A stretch of DNA of 64,000 nt. It comes from Sulfitobacter geojensis (GTDB lineage Bacteria; Pseudomonadota; Alphaproteobacteria; Rhodobacterales; Rhodobacteraceae). The number at the start of each line of letters is the position of its first letter. The stretch's first letter is position 1. A program made the translations under genes and the position numbers. The notes beneath the pieces were generated by a model. It ran no database searches. It was not told the origin of the DNA and saw only the letters and a program-made list of their open reading frames with translations. The stretch spans positions 1,860,001 through 1,924,000 of the forward strand of contig NZ_JASE01000005.1 of assembly GCF_000622325.1 (NCBI RefSeq), written 5' to 3'. Below, piece after piece: positions 1 through 9,006 of this stretch.

Positions 1-186
1 ACCACGGCGATCCTTGTCGAAGCGGCCAAGACCCGCGCGGTGGTGGTGGTGGAGCACGATATGGAGTTTGTGCGCCGTCTGAATTGTAAGGTCACGGTGC
101 TGCACGAGGGGGCAGTTCTGGCCGAAGGCAGTCTGGATCATGTGACCAAAAACCAAGACGTCATCGACGTCTATCTGGGGCGTTAA
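1..186 (+). CDS. urtD: Urea ABC transporter ATP-binding protein UrtD, C-terminal end (partial)
   Basis: The reading frame is open from the first base to a TAA at 184-186 and encodes the last 61 residues of an ABC ATPase. It shows the H-loop region (VVVEHDMEFVRR) followed by the tail typical of branched-chain/urea-type ATPases, ending in DVYLGR. The tail plus the UrtE-like gene starting 3 bases later points to UrtD, one of two ATPases that power urea import at the inner membrane. The Walker A, signature and Walker B regions lie outside the window, so identification rests on the tail and context; LivG is the alternative. Confidence 0.8.
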   Translation, partial: TTAILVEAAKTRAVVVVEHDMEFVRRLNCKVTVLHEGAVLAEGSLDHVTKNQDVIDVYLGR

Positions 187-189
187 GAT

Positions 190-885
190 ATGTTGGATGT
201 TCAAGACCTGACCCTGCATTACGGCAACTCACAAATCCTTTATGACATCTCGATGCAGGCCAAACTGGGCGAGGTGACATGTGTGATGGGCACCAATGGC
301 GTTGGCAAAACCAGCCTGCTGCGGGCGATTTCCGGCACCCATGCGCGCTCGGGCGGCGCGATAAAATTTGATGGCAAGGATGTGGAACGTGCGGGCGCGC
401 ATAAGATGGCGCAGCTTGGCGTGGCCTATGTGCCCCAAGGGCGCGATATCTTCCCGTTGCTTACGGTGCGCGAAAATCTGCAAACCGGTTTTTCCTGTCT
501 GCCCAAATCCGAGCATTTCATCCCTGACGATATATTCGAACTCTTTCCGGTGCTGCACGAGATGGCCCACCGGCGCGGCGGGGATCTTTCCGGCGGACAA
601 CAACAACAGCTGGCGATTGCGCGCGCGCTGATCACCAAGCCGAAGCTTCTGTTGTTAGATGAACCGACGGAGGGCATCCAGCCCAATATCATCCAACATA
701 TCGGCAAGGTCATCAGCCTGCTGCGCGATCGTGGCGATATGGCGATTGTGCTGGTTGAACAGTACTTTGATTTCGCCTTTGAACTGGCGGATCAGATCGT
801 GGTTTTGCGCCGTGGCAAGGTGATCGAGAATGCGCGCAAGGGCGATGTCACCCGCGAGGGCGTCCTGTCCATCGTGTCGGTCTGA
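190..885 (+). CDS. urtE: Urea ABC transporter ATP-binding protein UrtE
   Basis: A 231-residue ABC ATPase of LivF/UrtE length. Walker A GTNGVGKTS is at residues 34-42, the signature LSGGQ at 133-137 and Walker B LLLLDE at 153-158, with a VEQ H-loop-type segment near 190. The PQGRDIFPLLTVRENL stretch (82-97) is characteristic of UrtE and is the main reason for choosing urea over branched-chain amino acid transport. It follows urtD by 3 bases, so the two are co-transcribed and translationally close. It is the last gene of its operon: an inverted repeat lies downstream and the next gene is convergent. Confidence 0.85.
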   Translation: MLDVQDLTLHYGNSQILYDISMQAKLGEVTCVMGTNGVGKTSLLRAISGTHARSGGAIKFDGKDVERAGAHKMAQLGVAYVPQGRDIFPLLTVRENLQTGFSCLPKSEHFIPDDIFELFPVLHEMAHRRGGDLSGGQQQQLAIARALITKPKLLLLDEPTEGIQPNIIQHIGKVISLLRDRGDMAIVLVEQYFDFAFELADQIVVLRRGKVIENARKGDVTREGVLSIVSV

Positions 886-978
886 CGGGGTAGAGAGAGC
901 AGGGCGCTTTATGCCCTTGCACTACAAATCTGTCTGCATTGTCGATGCAGGCTTGCCACCAATCTCATAGAAACGAGA

Positions 979-1014
979 AACCGCGCAGCACCTTTTCACG
1001 GATGCTGCGCGGTT
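979..1014. terminator. Bidirectional terminator between urtE and the convergent TRAP operon
   Basis: A perfect 12-bp inverted repeat (arms 979-990 and 1003-1014, 12-base loop) sits between the convergent ends of urtE and dctM. The plus-strand side continues into GAGTTTGTT, a weak U-tract; the minus-strand side continues into TTCTCGTTT. Position and symmetry suggest it terminates both transcripts. Confidence 0.6.
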
Positions 1015-1065
1015 GAGTTTGTTCAGGGTCTCACCAAGGCCGTGCGATGGCCCTGCGCTGACCCG

Positions 1066-2379
1066 CTAGCCATAGAAATACTGCGGCAGGAACAAAGCGA
1101 TGGCAGGGAACAGGATGATCAGAATAACACCGATCAACGTCACCACCACATAAGGGAAAACTGACGCATAGATGTCGCCCATGGTGACATCAGGTGGTGC
1201 CACCCCTTTGAGGTAGAACAGGTTGAACCCGAACGGCGGTGTCATATAGCCGACCTCCATCATGATGATGAACAGGATGCCGAACCAGATCGGATCAAAC
1301 CCTGCATCGCGCACCACCGGCAAGAAGACCGGCAAGGTGATCAGCATGATGCCAACCGGATCAAGCACCATCCCCAGAAAGAACAGCACCATCAACATAA
1401 AGAACAGCGCGCCCCAGCGTCCGCCGGGAATGACCGTCATTACGTTGGAGATCAGGCTTTGCGCCCCGAGCGCTGTGTAAGCGGTTGAAAACGCGTGCGC
1501 AGCGAACAGGATCCACATGACAAGCGCCGTCAGTTTCAACGTGTCGATGGCGGCGCTGTGGATGACTGTGCGGCTAAGCTGACCGTTGATACCGGTTGCC
1601 ACCATGGCACCGAACACGCCGATGGCGGCGGCCTCGGTCGGGGTGGCAAAGCCGCCAAAGATCGCGCCCAGCACGATGGTTACGATCATGATCGGCAGGA
1701 TTACTGCCTTGAGCGAGCGAAATTTATCCCCCCAGCTGGCGCGTTCTTCAATTGGCAGGGCAGGGCCCAGTTCGGGTTGCAACCAGCAGCGCCCGCCGAT
1801 GTAGATCGACACCAGCACAAACAGGGTCAGACCCGGACCAACACCCGCCGCAAACAGACGGCCAACGGATACTTCGGTCAGCAGCGCATAAAGCACCATT
1901 AAAATGGACGGCGGGATCAGGATGCCCCAGCCACCACCGGCATTGATCGCGCCAAGCGCCAGCTTTTTGTCATAGCCACGTTCCAGCATCTTTGGCAGGG
2001 CGATGGTGCCCATCGTGACCACAGCGGCACCGGAAATCCCCGACATCGCTGCAAAGATCACGCAGATCAGCACCGTGCCAATGGCAAGCCCGCCGCGCAA
2101 GCCGCCCCACCACTGGTGCATCATGTCGTAAAGGTCGTTCGCAACCCCCGATTTCTCCAGCAGGATCGCCATATACACAAACAAGGGGATCGCCATAAGC
2201 GTGGGCGATTGCATCGTTTCCCACATTTTCGAGGCCAGCAGATAGAACCCGATGGGGCCCATTTCGAAGTACAAGAACACGACCGAAACGCCACCCAATA
2301 CAAAGGCGAGCGGCGTGCCCAGCATCAGGAAAACCAGAAGGCTGCCGAAAAACAGAACCGTTAAAATTTCGACACTCAT
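1066..2379 (-). CDS. dctM: TRAP transporter large permease (DctM family)
   Basis: A 437-residue, very hydrophobic protein with about a dozen predicted membrane segments, the usual size of a TRAP DctM subunit. Family signatures visible include the GIPLFVYMA-like first third, the GGWGILIPPSILMVLYA loop near residue 155, FATPTEAAAIG near 245 and the C-terminal MTPPFGFNLFYLKG. It forms the sodium-driven transport channel in the inner membrane. The start overlaps the stop of the dctQ gene (ATGA), so the two are translationally coupled. The substrate cannot be read from this subunit. Confidence 0.93.
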   Translation of the reverse strand: MSVEILTVLFFGSLLVFLMLGTPLAFVLGGVSVVFLYFEMGPIGFYLLASKMWETMQSPTLMAIPLFVYMAILLEKSGVANDLYDMMHQWWGGLRGGLAIGTVLICVIFAAMSGISGAAVVTMGTIALPKMLERGYDKKLALGAINAGGGWGILIPPSILMVLYALLTEVSVGRLFAAGVGPGLTLFVLVSIYIGGRCWLQPELGPALPIEERASWGDKFRSLKAVILPIMIVTIVLGAIFGGFATPTEAAAIGVFGAMVATGINGQLSRTVIHSAAIDTLKLTALVMWILFAAHAFSTAYTALGAQSLISNVMTVIPGGRWGALFFMLMVLFFLGMVLDPVGIMLITLPVFLPVVRDAGFDPIWFGILFIIMMEVGYMTPPFGFNLFYLKGVAPPDVTMGDIYASVFPYVVVTLIGVILIILFPAIALFLPQYFYG

Positions 2380-2942
2380 CGGGGCATCTCCTCTGCGTCA
2401 TCTTCATTGGGGGAAAGGGCACTGGGTTTGCCGAATACGTCATCGGGCACCGGCAATCCGCGCAACACGCGAATGTCGGCCCAAAGCCGCACAAAACCCT
2501 GCAACAAAAGCAAAATCGCGGCGACGGGGATCAACAGTTTGGTCGGCCAAAGAGGCGCTTTCCACACGGAGTTGGAGCGCTCGAAATCGGCAATGGCATC
2601 GGACGCGATATCCCAGCCCTGCCACAGCAGAACGCCCACGAACAACAAGAACAGCGGCCATGTCACCACATCCAGCAGAGACCGCTGTTTGCGGCGCATC
2701 CGGCCATAAAAGATGTCAACGTTCACATGGCCCCGCTCGGCCAGCAGATAGCCGCCCCCGATGACGGCATAGCCGCCAAAGATCAGGGTCGCCAGTTCAG
2801 CGGTCCAGATCGTCGGCGTGCCCACCAGATAGCGCATCACCACATCGGCCAGCAAAAGAGCAAAGATCACCAGAACAGCGAGAGACACCCACCGGCCGAT
2901 AAAACGATTAATGCGTGTGATCACGCGGGCCAACTGCCACAT
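2376..2942 (-). CDS. dctQ: TRAP transporter small permease (DctQ family)
   Basis: A 188-residue protein with four hydrophobic segments (about 17-38, 53-70, 95-115 and 140-160), the standard DctQ topology. It includes the WTAELATLIFGGYAVIGG stretch around residue 44 that is common in this family. DctQ associates with DctM in the inner membrane and helps dock the periplasmic binding protein. A good AAGGAG ribosome site precedes the chosen start. It is preceded by dctP with a hairpin between them and overlaps dctM by 4 bases. Confidence 0.9.
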   Translation of the reverse strand: MWQLARVITRINRFIGRWVSLAVLVIFALLLADVVMRYLVGTPTIWTAELATLIFGGYAVIGGGYLLAERGHVNVDIFYGRMRRKQRSLLDVVTWPLFLLFVGVLLWQGWDIASDAIADFERSNSVWKAPLWPTKLLIPVAAILLLLQGFVRLWADIRVLRGLPVPDDVFGKPSALSPNEDDAEEMPR

Positions 2943-2983
2943 GTCGCAGAACTCCTTTCACGAATGAAAATTCGGGTCACGAA

Positions 2984-3017
2984 TAAAAAGACGGGCGACC
3001 GGGTACCGGCCGCCCGT
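2984..3017 (-). terminator. Intercistronic hairpin/attenuator between dctP and dctQ
   Basis: Arms 2991-2997 and 3011-3017 are perfectly complementary, with an inner CCGG/CCGG extension. Read on the minus strand the stem is followed by TTTTTATT, a proper U-tract. It lies between the binding-protein gene and the permease genes. This is where partial termination or a stabilised 3' end would give more binding protein than permease. Confidence 0.65.
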
Positions 3018-3032
3018 CATTAAAGGCGGGGA

Positions 3033-4070
3033 TCAAGCGTACCCCATATCCTTCATCAACGTGCGGTAAACATCCGCGGCTTTCGCAGCGTGCTCGCCTT
3101 TCTGCCCCTCGGTCTCGAGGATTTTTGCAGATGCAGCGGCCAGCATTTCCAGCACGTCGTCAGGCAATTGCATGACTTCGATGCCATCTTTGGCCACACC
3201 TTCGGTGATCGCGATCGCTTCTTTGTGCTGATACTCTGCCGAACGCAGGAAGAAACGTGTCGTGATGATTTCTTCCAGTGCGCCGCGCAGATCATCGGGC
3301 AGTGCTTCGACAGCGTCGATGTTCATGATGAAGGCATCGGTGGTCTGGGCCAGCACGGGCTTGTAGTGATATTTGCACACTTCCCACAGCGACATGGATT
3401 GCGCGCCGATGGCTGCACCCCAATGTGCACCGTCCACCACGCCAGAGCTCAGCGACTGATACAATTCCGAACCCGGAATATACTGTGGGGCGGCACCGGC
3501 AGCGGCCAGATAGTCAAGCATCGCACCCGATGAGCGGATTTTCAGCCCTTGGAAATCAGCCGCAGATTCGATCTTTTTCGATACGGTCATTTCGGTGGGA
3601 AGAACCTTTTCGCACATCAGATGCACGCCGTCTTCGTTCAACTCTTTGTTCACCAGATCCTCGACACCGAGGTTCTTCATCGCGTGTTCCATTTCCCAAG
3701 CCTGACGCAGCGTGCCGGGGATGCCGTAGACAAATGTCGCGGCCTGCGCGTTATCGCTGATGTAGGACGGGCTGATCGTACCCATCGGTACAACGCCCTT
3801 GCGCACGATGTTATAAATGTCAGGGCCCTTGGCGAATTCGCCCGCGCCCAGAAGTTCCAGTTTAAACGCGCCTTCGGTTTTTTCCTCCAGCAGGGTTGCG
3901 ATCACCTGAAGGCTGTCGGTGAAAGAGCTGGACGCTTTTGGCCAGTGGGCCTGAACGCGCCAGGTGACTTCGCCCGCTGCCAGAGCCTTGCCAACAAGCG
4001 CAGGTGACGCGACCGCAGCGACAGCGGCACCGCGCAGTACGGAGCGACGGTTAATGTGCGAATTACTCAT
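3033..4070 (-). CDS. dctP: TRAP transporter substrate-binding protein (DctP family)
   Basis: A 345-residue periplasmic binding protein. The start at 4070 is chosen because GGAGGAATAC precedes it and because it gives a clean twin-arginine signal: NRRSVLRGAAVAAVASPALVGKALA at residues 7-31. An in-frame upstream start would add 32 residues without a signal character. The mature part carries TRAP binding-protein features: LKIRSSGAMLDYLAAAGA near 175 (substrate-contacting arginine region) and SSGVVDGAHWGA near 210. It belongs to the branch seen with keto-acid or aromatic-acid TRAP systems, but the ligand is not determinable. First gene of the operon. Confidence 0.9.
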   Translation of the reverse strand: MSNSHINRRSVLRGAAVAAVASPALVGKALAAGEVTWRVQAHWPKASSSFTDSLQVIATLLEEKTEGAFKLELLGAGEFAKGPDIYNIVRKGVVPMGTISPSYISDNAQAATFVYGIPGTLRQAWEMEHAMKNLGVEDLVNKELNEDGVHLMCEKVLPTEMTVSKKIESAADFQGLKIRSSGAMLDYLAAAGAAPQYIPGSELYQSLSSGVVDGAHWGAAIGAQSMSLWEVCKYHYKPVLAQTTDAFIMNIDAVEALPDDLRGALEEIITTRFFLRSAEYQHKEAIAITEGVAKDGIEVMQLPDDVLEMLAAASAKILETEGQKGEHAAKAADVYRTLMKDMGYA

Positions 4071-4413
4071 GTATTCCTCCCATTTGAAAATCATGCGGCG
4101 CAGCAGTTTCGTGATGCGCCAACGGCTCGCAGGTTCCCCTCCCGAAACCGTTTCTCGTGCCACCACACTGCCGTGACTTCACAGGGAGCTCAACAAAATA
4201 TATCGTCCAAACAGGTCAGTAGTTTCGCATAGCGGAACAATGGTCCACAAAAATTGCATTACGTTGCTTCAGGCCGGATTTAGCGGGCTGCAACGTCGCC
4301 GCCACGCGCAGCAGCGGCGCTTCGCGCGCGCGTCAATTTACGGCGGTTCGAGACGAATCCTCGGATCAGACCGGACAGGCACGATACTGCTAAGAGGCGA
4401 GGCGCTGAACGTC
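4071..4413. other. Intergenic region upstream of the first TRAP operon
   Basis: No gene is supported here; the short open frames are not preceded by ribosome sites and resemble nothing. The stretch holds the promoter region of dctP and the operator-like palindrome at 4222-4238. The half next to 4300-4413 is GC-rich trailer of the udgX transcript. Confidence 0.6.
4222..4238. promoter_or_regulatory. Palindromic operator candidate upstream of dctP
   Basis: A 17-bp near-perfect palindrome, GTTTCGC-ATA-GCGGAAC with one mismatch between arms, about 150 bp upstream of the dctP start. The shape resembles operators of IclR-type regulators, which commonly control TRAP operons. No regulator gene is adjacent, so the partner is unknown. 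Confidence 0.4.
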
Positions 4414-5835
4414 TTACCGGACAAAAGCAACCGCGGCCGCCAGATCCAGTCGCAGCAGGTTTTGCGCAGTTGAGCGGGCCTCGGGATCTGTTTGGCGCAG
4501 CACATAAGACGGATGCAGGGTAATCAATACAGGCGGGCCGGCAGGGCTGGTCTCGACTGTGCCGCGCCGCGCCATGATTGCGGTGCCTTTACCTGTCAAA
4601 ACGTGCGCAGCGGTGGCACCCATCGCAAGGATCAGTTTGGGTTTCACCTGCGCAAGCTCGGCATCTAGCCACCATTTACATTGTTCGATCTCCGAAATAT
4701 CGGGCCGTTGGTGAATGCGGCGTTTGCCCTTCGGGCGGAACTTGAAATGCTTCACGGCGTTGGTGACATATGCGCTTTGACGGTCCAGCGCTGCATCGAT
4801 TGCCAGCTTGTCAAATAACTGCCCTGCCGGTCCGACAAAAGGTCGCCCTTGCAGGTCTTCGTGATCCCCCGGTTGTTCGCCCACGATCATCAAGTCAGCG
4901 TTCAGCGGCCCCTCGCCAAGAACCGCCTGCGTCGCATTGCAGTGCAGCGGGCATCGGGTACAGGCGGTGATCGCGGCGGGCAGCGCAGCCTCCGACCCCT
5001 CCCATGCAGAGGCGTGACCGGCCAGTTGGGCCTGCGCTTTCGCCATATGGCGTGGCGGCAATGACGGCGCAGCAAGTGCCATTGCCCGCGCGCGGGCAGG
5101 GGCGTTGGCAATCAAGTCGGGGATCGCTGCGGCCTCCGGCATGTTTTTCCAATATTTTTTGGGCATCTCCGATTGCATGGCCTGCACCTTTAGACGCGCA
5201 GGGTTAAAGATGTTGCGAAAATAGGTGACCCATAATTCTTCGCTGGCATCCGCGGGCAGGTCGGGTTTGGCTTGCCCGCCTTCGATCGCAAGCTGGCCGT
5301 CTTTGAACATGGCGCTGGTTTTGGGTGTTAGGATGCGCCAATCCATATCGGCAAAACGGCGCACAAAGAAATCGGCGGTGGGTTCCACCGTGTTATGTGT
5401 AGGTTCAAACCAAGCGGCGAACGACCGCCGGTTCGCGCCAGCCGCCGTGATTTCGCGAAAACGGACAAAGGCTTTCATCTTGTGCTGACAGCGGCGCACG
5501 TTCTTTTCCATTTGCCGCAACCGCGTCAGATCGCCATCACCGCGATCCTCCATCAGATGGGGGGCATCGCGCAACCGCCACAAGAAAGCGTAGAGGCGGG
5601 CAAAACGTTCAGGGTCGCTGTGCCAGACCACCGTGTTTGCCATCGCGATAAAACTGCGCGGAACGGTAATTGTCCCTTTTTGCGAGGCCGCATCATCGGT
5701 TGCGAACAGATCCGCTTCGCGGGTTGTATCGCCCCAGATGATCCGGCTGGGCGGAACGCCAGATGCCAGAAACCCGCGTGCCTTGTCGCGCCAGTGCATT
5801 GCGGCATTGATATCGGGCACCACGACATGGTGCAT
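4414..5835 (-). CDS. UdgX-type uracil-DNA glycosylase with N-terminal DUF4130 domain
   Basis: 473 residues. The C-terminal third is a family 4/5-like uracil-DNA glycosylase: GEQPGDHED at 319-327, HPSYVLR from 441, and iron-sulfur cysteines in CTRCPLHC before 319 and at C386. The insert KRRIH at 371-375 is the hallmark of UdgX, whose histidine forms a covalent adduct with uracil-containing DNA. The N-terminal half matches the DUF4130 module often fused to UdgX. The start at 5835 is set by a TGATG overlap with the upstream radical SAM gene; a longer frame to 5916 is an artefact. Function: uracil recognition in DNA repair, probably together with the radical SAM partner. Confidence 0.88.
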   Translation of the reverse strand: MHHVVVPDINAAMHWRDKARGFLASGVPPSRIIWGDTTREADLFATDDAASQKGTITVPRSFIAMANTVVWHSDPERFARLYAFLWRLRDAPHLMEDRGDGDLTRLRQMEKNVRRCQHKMKAFVRFREITAAGANRRSFAAWFEPTHNTVEPTADFFVRRFADMDWRILTPKTSAMFKDGQLAIEGGQAKPDLPADASEELWVTYFRNIFNPARLKVQAMQSEMPKKYWKNMPEAAAIPDLIANAPARARAMALAAPSLPPRHMAKAQAQLAGHASAWEGSEAALPAAITACTRCPLHCNATQAVLGEGPLNADLMIVGEQPGDHEDLQGRPFVGPAGQLFDKLAIDAALDRQSAYVTNAVKHFKFRPKGKRRIHQRPDISEIEQCKWWLDAELAQVKPKLILAMGATAAHVLTGKGTAIMARRGTVETSPAGPPVLITLHPSYVLRQTDPEARSTAQNLLRLDLAAAVAFVR

Positions 5836-7091
5836 CAGAACAGGGCAAGCTGTTGGGGCGGGGGCGTGAAACGGGCGCGCAGGTCCGCGCTGTCGGTGAG
5901 GACCCCCGGTGACCATCCGCCCGCCACGATAAAGGCGCGCGCCTTTTTCATGGACCCGCCCATCCGCGCAAGATCTTCGTAGCGCAATGCGCGGTGACGA
6001 CGCGTCGATAGAATACGGTTCACGGTTTTCACCCCGAAACCGGGCACGCGCAACAACAGTTCTTTGCTGGCGCGGTTAACATCAAGCGGGAACAGGCCGC
6101 GGTTCGCAAGCGCCCATGCCAGCTTGGGATCAACTTCAAGGTCAAGGTTCCCGTCAGTGGTGACGGATGTGATTTCATCAAGCTGAAAGTCATAAAACCG
6201 CAATAACCAGTCCGCTTGATACAAACGGTGTTCGCGTTCCAGCGGCGGGCGGATTAGGGGCAGTTTGGAGGAACTGTCGGGGATCGGCGAGAAGGCCGAA
6301 TAATACACCCGCTTGAGTTTATAGCTGGAATAAAGCCGCGTCGATTGCCCCAACACCGCAGCATCGTTCGACCCGTCCGCCCCGATGATCATCTGCGTGG
6401 ACTGGCCGGCGGGGGCAAACCGTGGGGGCCGTTTGCCGCTGAATGATGTGTCCTTCGCCGCCTCCTTGCGCAGCCGCACGTCCGCCATTGCCCGACGGAT
6501 CTGTTCCGGCTTCTTTTCAGGGGCATATTGCTGGACAGCGGCATCTGTGGGCAGTTCCACATTGATCGACAACCGGTCCGCCAACAGTCCTGCCTGTTCG
6601 ATCAGTTCAGGGGCGGCATCGGGGATGGTTTTAAGGTGGATATAGCCGCGAAAATGTTCCTGTTCGCGCAGCTTTCTGGCGATCTGGACCATATCCGACA
6701 TGGTGTCATCGGGCGAACGGATCACGCCGGACGACAGGAACAGCCCCTCAATGTAGTTGCGCCGGTAGAATTCGATGGTCAGCTTGACCACCTCGTCCAC
6801 ACTGAACCGTGCACGGCTGACATTCGAAGACACCCGATTGATGCAATAGCTGCAATCGTAAATGCAGAAATTGGTCATCAGGATTTTCAGCAGGCTGATG
6901 CACCGCCCGTCGGGGGCATAGGCGTGGCATATCCCCGATCCGTCGTTGGACCCCAACCCTTTGCCATCACGTGAGTCCCGTTTGCTGGACCCCGAAGAGG
7001 CGCAGGAAGCGTCATATTTTGCAGCGTCACTGAGAATCGCAAGTTTTTGATTTAAAGTTTTCTGAACCATACGTTCACTATATGTTCTCAC
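5835..7091 (-). CDS. Putative DNA modification/repair radical SAM protein
   Basis: 418 residues with the radical SAM cluster motif CIYDCSYC (C76, C80, C83). A helix-hairpin-helix DNA-binding segment lies near residues 345-370 (VPGFGVKTVNRIL). An N-terminal KLAILSDAAKYDASCASSG block is typical of the radical SAM family that travels with UdgX/DUF4130. The start is a GTG at 7091 with a GGAAG-like site upstream; an ATG seven codons in (7070) is possible. It overlaps the udgX gene by one base, so the two form a coupled pair. The chemistry is not established for this family. Confidence 0.85.
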   Translation of the reverse strand: MRTYSERMVQKTLNQKLAILSDAAKYDASCASSGSSKRDSRDGKGLGSNDGSGICHAYAPDGRCISLLKILMTNFCIYDCSYCINRVSSNVSRARFSVDEVVKLTIEFYRRNYIEGLFLSSGVIRSPDDTMSDMVQIARKLREQEHFRGYIHLKTIPDAAPELIEQAGLLADRLSINVELPTDAAVQQYAPEKKPEQIRRAMADVRLRKEAAKDTSFSGKRPPRFAPAGQSTQMIIGADGSNDAAVLGQSTRLYSSYKLKRVYYSAFSPIPDSSSKLPLIRPPLEREHRLYQADWLLRFYDFQLDEITSVTTDGNLDLEVDPKLAWALANRGLFPLDVNRASKELLLRVPGFGVKTVNRILSTRRHRALRYEDLARMGGSMKKARAFIVAGGWSPGVLTDSADLRARFTPPPQQLALF

Positions 7092-7193
7092 CCAGAAACT
7101 TCCAAGGACTAGCCGGAACAGATTGGCGGTTTTCTGCGCGCACCGCTTGCGAAACCATCGGGGCGCCCGGTCGCCGGGCAGGGGCGGGCGGTG

Positions 7194-8861
7194 CTACTGG
7201 CTGCGCGGTGCGCTGCGAAAACATCTGTCTGCCACACCAGCGGCCCATCTGTTGGTGGAGGCACCGAAACAATCGTGCAGAGAATCCGCTGCAATCACAC
7301 TGCCCAAGGCAAGCCGGCCCAACATTGAAAAACCGCCCTGCGGGGCATGGTCACGATCAAGCAATTGCCCTTCCGGCAGGGTATGTGCACCCAGACCCTC
7401 GGCGATGGGGTGGATCATTCCCGCCTCAACGCAGCCACGCACCAAGGGGTCACTGACCTGAGCAAGGTCGGGACTTGGAAGAACCGCGTCCACCATCACG
7501 GATGCCAGCATGCCGTCATCGCCTTCAATCAGGTGCCAGCCTTTTGAGGTCAGCAGGACGGCAGGGTCCGCGACCGTGCACAGGCTGACCATGCCCATGT
7601 CGATCAGGATCAACAATTCCTGCGCCGCCGACACAGGGGGGCCATAGCTGTAGCGTTTTAACCCTTCGTCAAAGCCCACCAGCGCTGCAGCCGTGGGCGT
7701 TTTGTGACGTACCGCGTTAACACCCCTGCGCAGTTCGTTTTGCCATTTGCGCCAGAGTTGTCCGATTGCATAGCCAATCGACGGTGGGACGCGGGCCTGC
7801 GCCATTTCTACACTAGACCTGAGCGCATCAAGCGCCACGGATGTTTCCTGAGCACCGGGTGTGTCGCATTCGACCTCCAGCCAATCCTCGACATCGCGTT
7901 GTGTTGCCGAGCTGTCGAGTGATCCCAAAATGCGCGTCGCGGGCGCGATGAGCGCCTGACAGAGCCGGGCAAGTGCGTCACGTGGTTCAAGATCAAGCGT
8001 ATCTTTCAACGCTGTGGTGAACGCGCGGGTTTCTTCGGGGGTCGGATCGTATTGTGCATCCACTTTTGCTGTCGCAGGCTTGGCCGCGGGCGGGAAGCCG
8101 TCCAACGAAAAGGGCAGGATCCTGTGCGGTTCTTTACCGGATGCAATATAACTGCCGTTTTCGAACCGACCGCCAAGCCCCCAAGTCAACATGCGCAAGA
8201 CATCAAGCGTCGAAAGCCCCAGCCCGCGGATGGCCACGGTTTGTCCCGCCCAGTCAGCGGCGCGTTCGATCAGCCGGTTTGCCGGATAGGCCGAGGTTAA
8301 CGCGACCCCCTGCGCAGTGGCAAAATCGGTCCAACGCGCAAGTTGCGGGTCTGGTTCGGTTTGCGGCTGCCCTTGCGTAAGCAACACCTCGTCATAGGGA
8401 CCATGTCGTTTGTCACCCGCTTGTAGCCACCACCCTGTCGCGCTCTGCGCTGCGCCGGTGATCAAGGTATCTGTGGTGGTGATAGTAAATTTTCCCTTAC
8501 CGGCCTCGCACAGCGCTTTGAAGCGGGCATTCAGATAGGCCCCAAGGTCTGAGCGCGGTGGGTAGTCTTCGGGCTGGTAGGACGTCGACGACCATTCATC
8601 AAAGGGTTTGATCCGATCCGAAAGGATGCCCGGCGGGTCGATATCCAATGCGCGGATGGGGATGTTCAATATGCAATGGGGCGATTGGTCTGGATCGAAA
8701 TTCGGGCCGGCCGCAGGCCATTCGAAGGGATCAAAAATGTCGATTGTGACGTCTGCGTTCTTTCGTTGGGCTTCGATCAGCAGCGCCTCAAGTGCACCAA
8801 GGCCACGTGGACCGAACCCGATCACGGCCAAACGACACTGCGGGATAGAAGGTGACGGCAT
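7194..8861 (-). CDS. FAD/NAD(P)-binding protein (NAD_binding_9 family)
   Basis: A 555-residue protein beginning with a dinucleotide-binding fold: RLAVIGFGPRGLGALEALL at residues 9-27 (GxGxxG form GFGPRG). A second nucleotide segment lies near 200-215 (TVAIRGLGLSTLDVLRM). These are features of the family of FAD/NAD(P)-binding proteins annotated only in general terms. The long C-terminal part has no feature I recognise. It stands alone on the minus strand between the LOV kinase and the radical SAM gene, so context does not suggest a substrate. Confidence 0.75.
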   Translation of the reverse strand: MPSPSIPQCRLAVIGFGPRGLGALEALLIEAQRKNADVTIDIFDPFEWPAAGPNFDPDQSPHCILNIPIRALDIDPPGILSDRIKPFDEWSSTSYQPEDYPPRSDLGAYLNARFKALCEAGKGKFTITTTDTLITGAAQSATGWWLQAGDKRHGPYDEVLLTQGQPQTEPDPQLARWTDFATAQGVALTSAYPANRLIERAADWAGQTVAIRGLGLSTLDVLRMLTWGLGGRFENGSYIASGKEPHRILPFSLDGFPPAAKPATAKVDAQYDPTPEETRAFTTALKDTLDLEPRDALARLCQALIAPATRILGSLDSSATQRDVEDWLEVECDTPGAQETSVALDALRSSVEMAQARVPPSIGYAIGQLWRKWQNELRRGVNAVRHKTPTAAALVGFDEGLKRYSYGPPVSAAQELLILIDMGMVSLCTVADPAVLLTSKGWHLIEGDDGMLASVMVDAVLPSPDLAQVSDPLVRGCVEAGMIHPIAEGLGAHTLPEGQLLDRDHAPQGGFSMLGRLALGSVIAADSLHDCFGASTNRWAAGVADRCFRSAPRSQ

Positions 8862-9006
8862 TGTGTGATCCTAAATATCAAAGCGCGTGCACGGATACGC
8901 CCGACCCGCACGCCAAGGAGCGGGGGCGGCCCGTTCAAAAAGGCATGAGAAACCCAAAAGTAACGGTTCAACCCGCAAAGGCGCGAAATGTTCCGACTGC
9001 TTTGCG

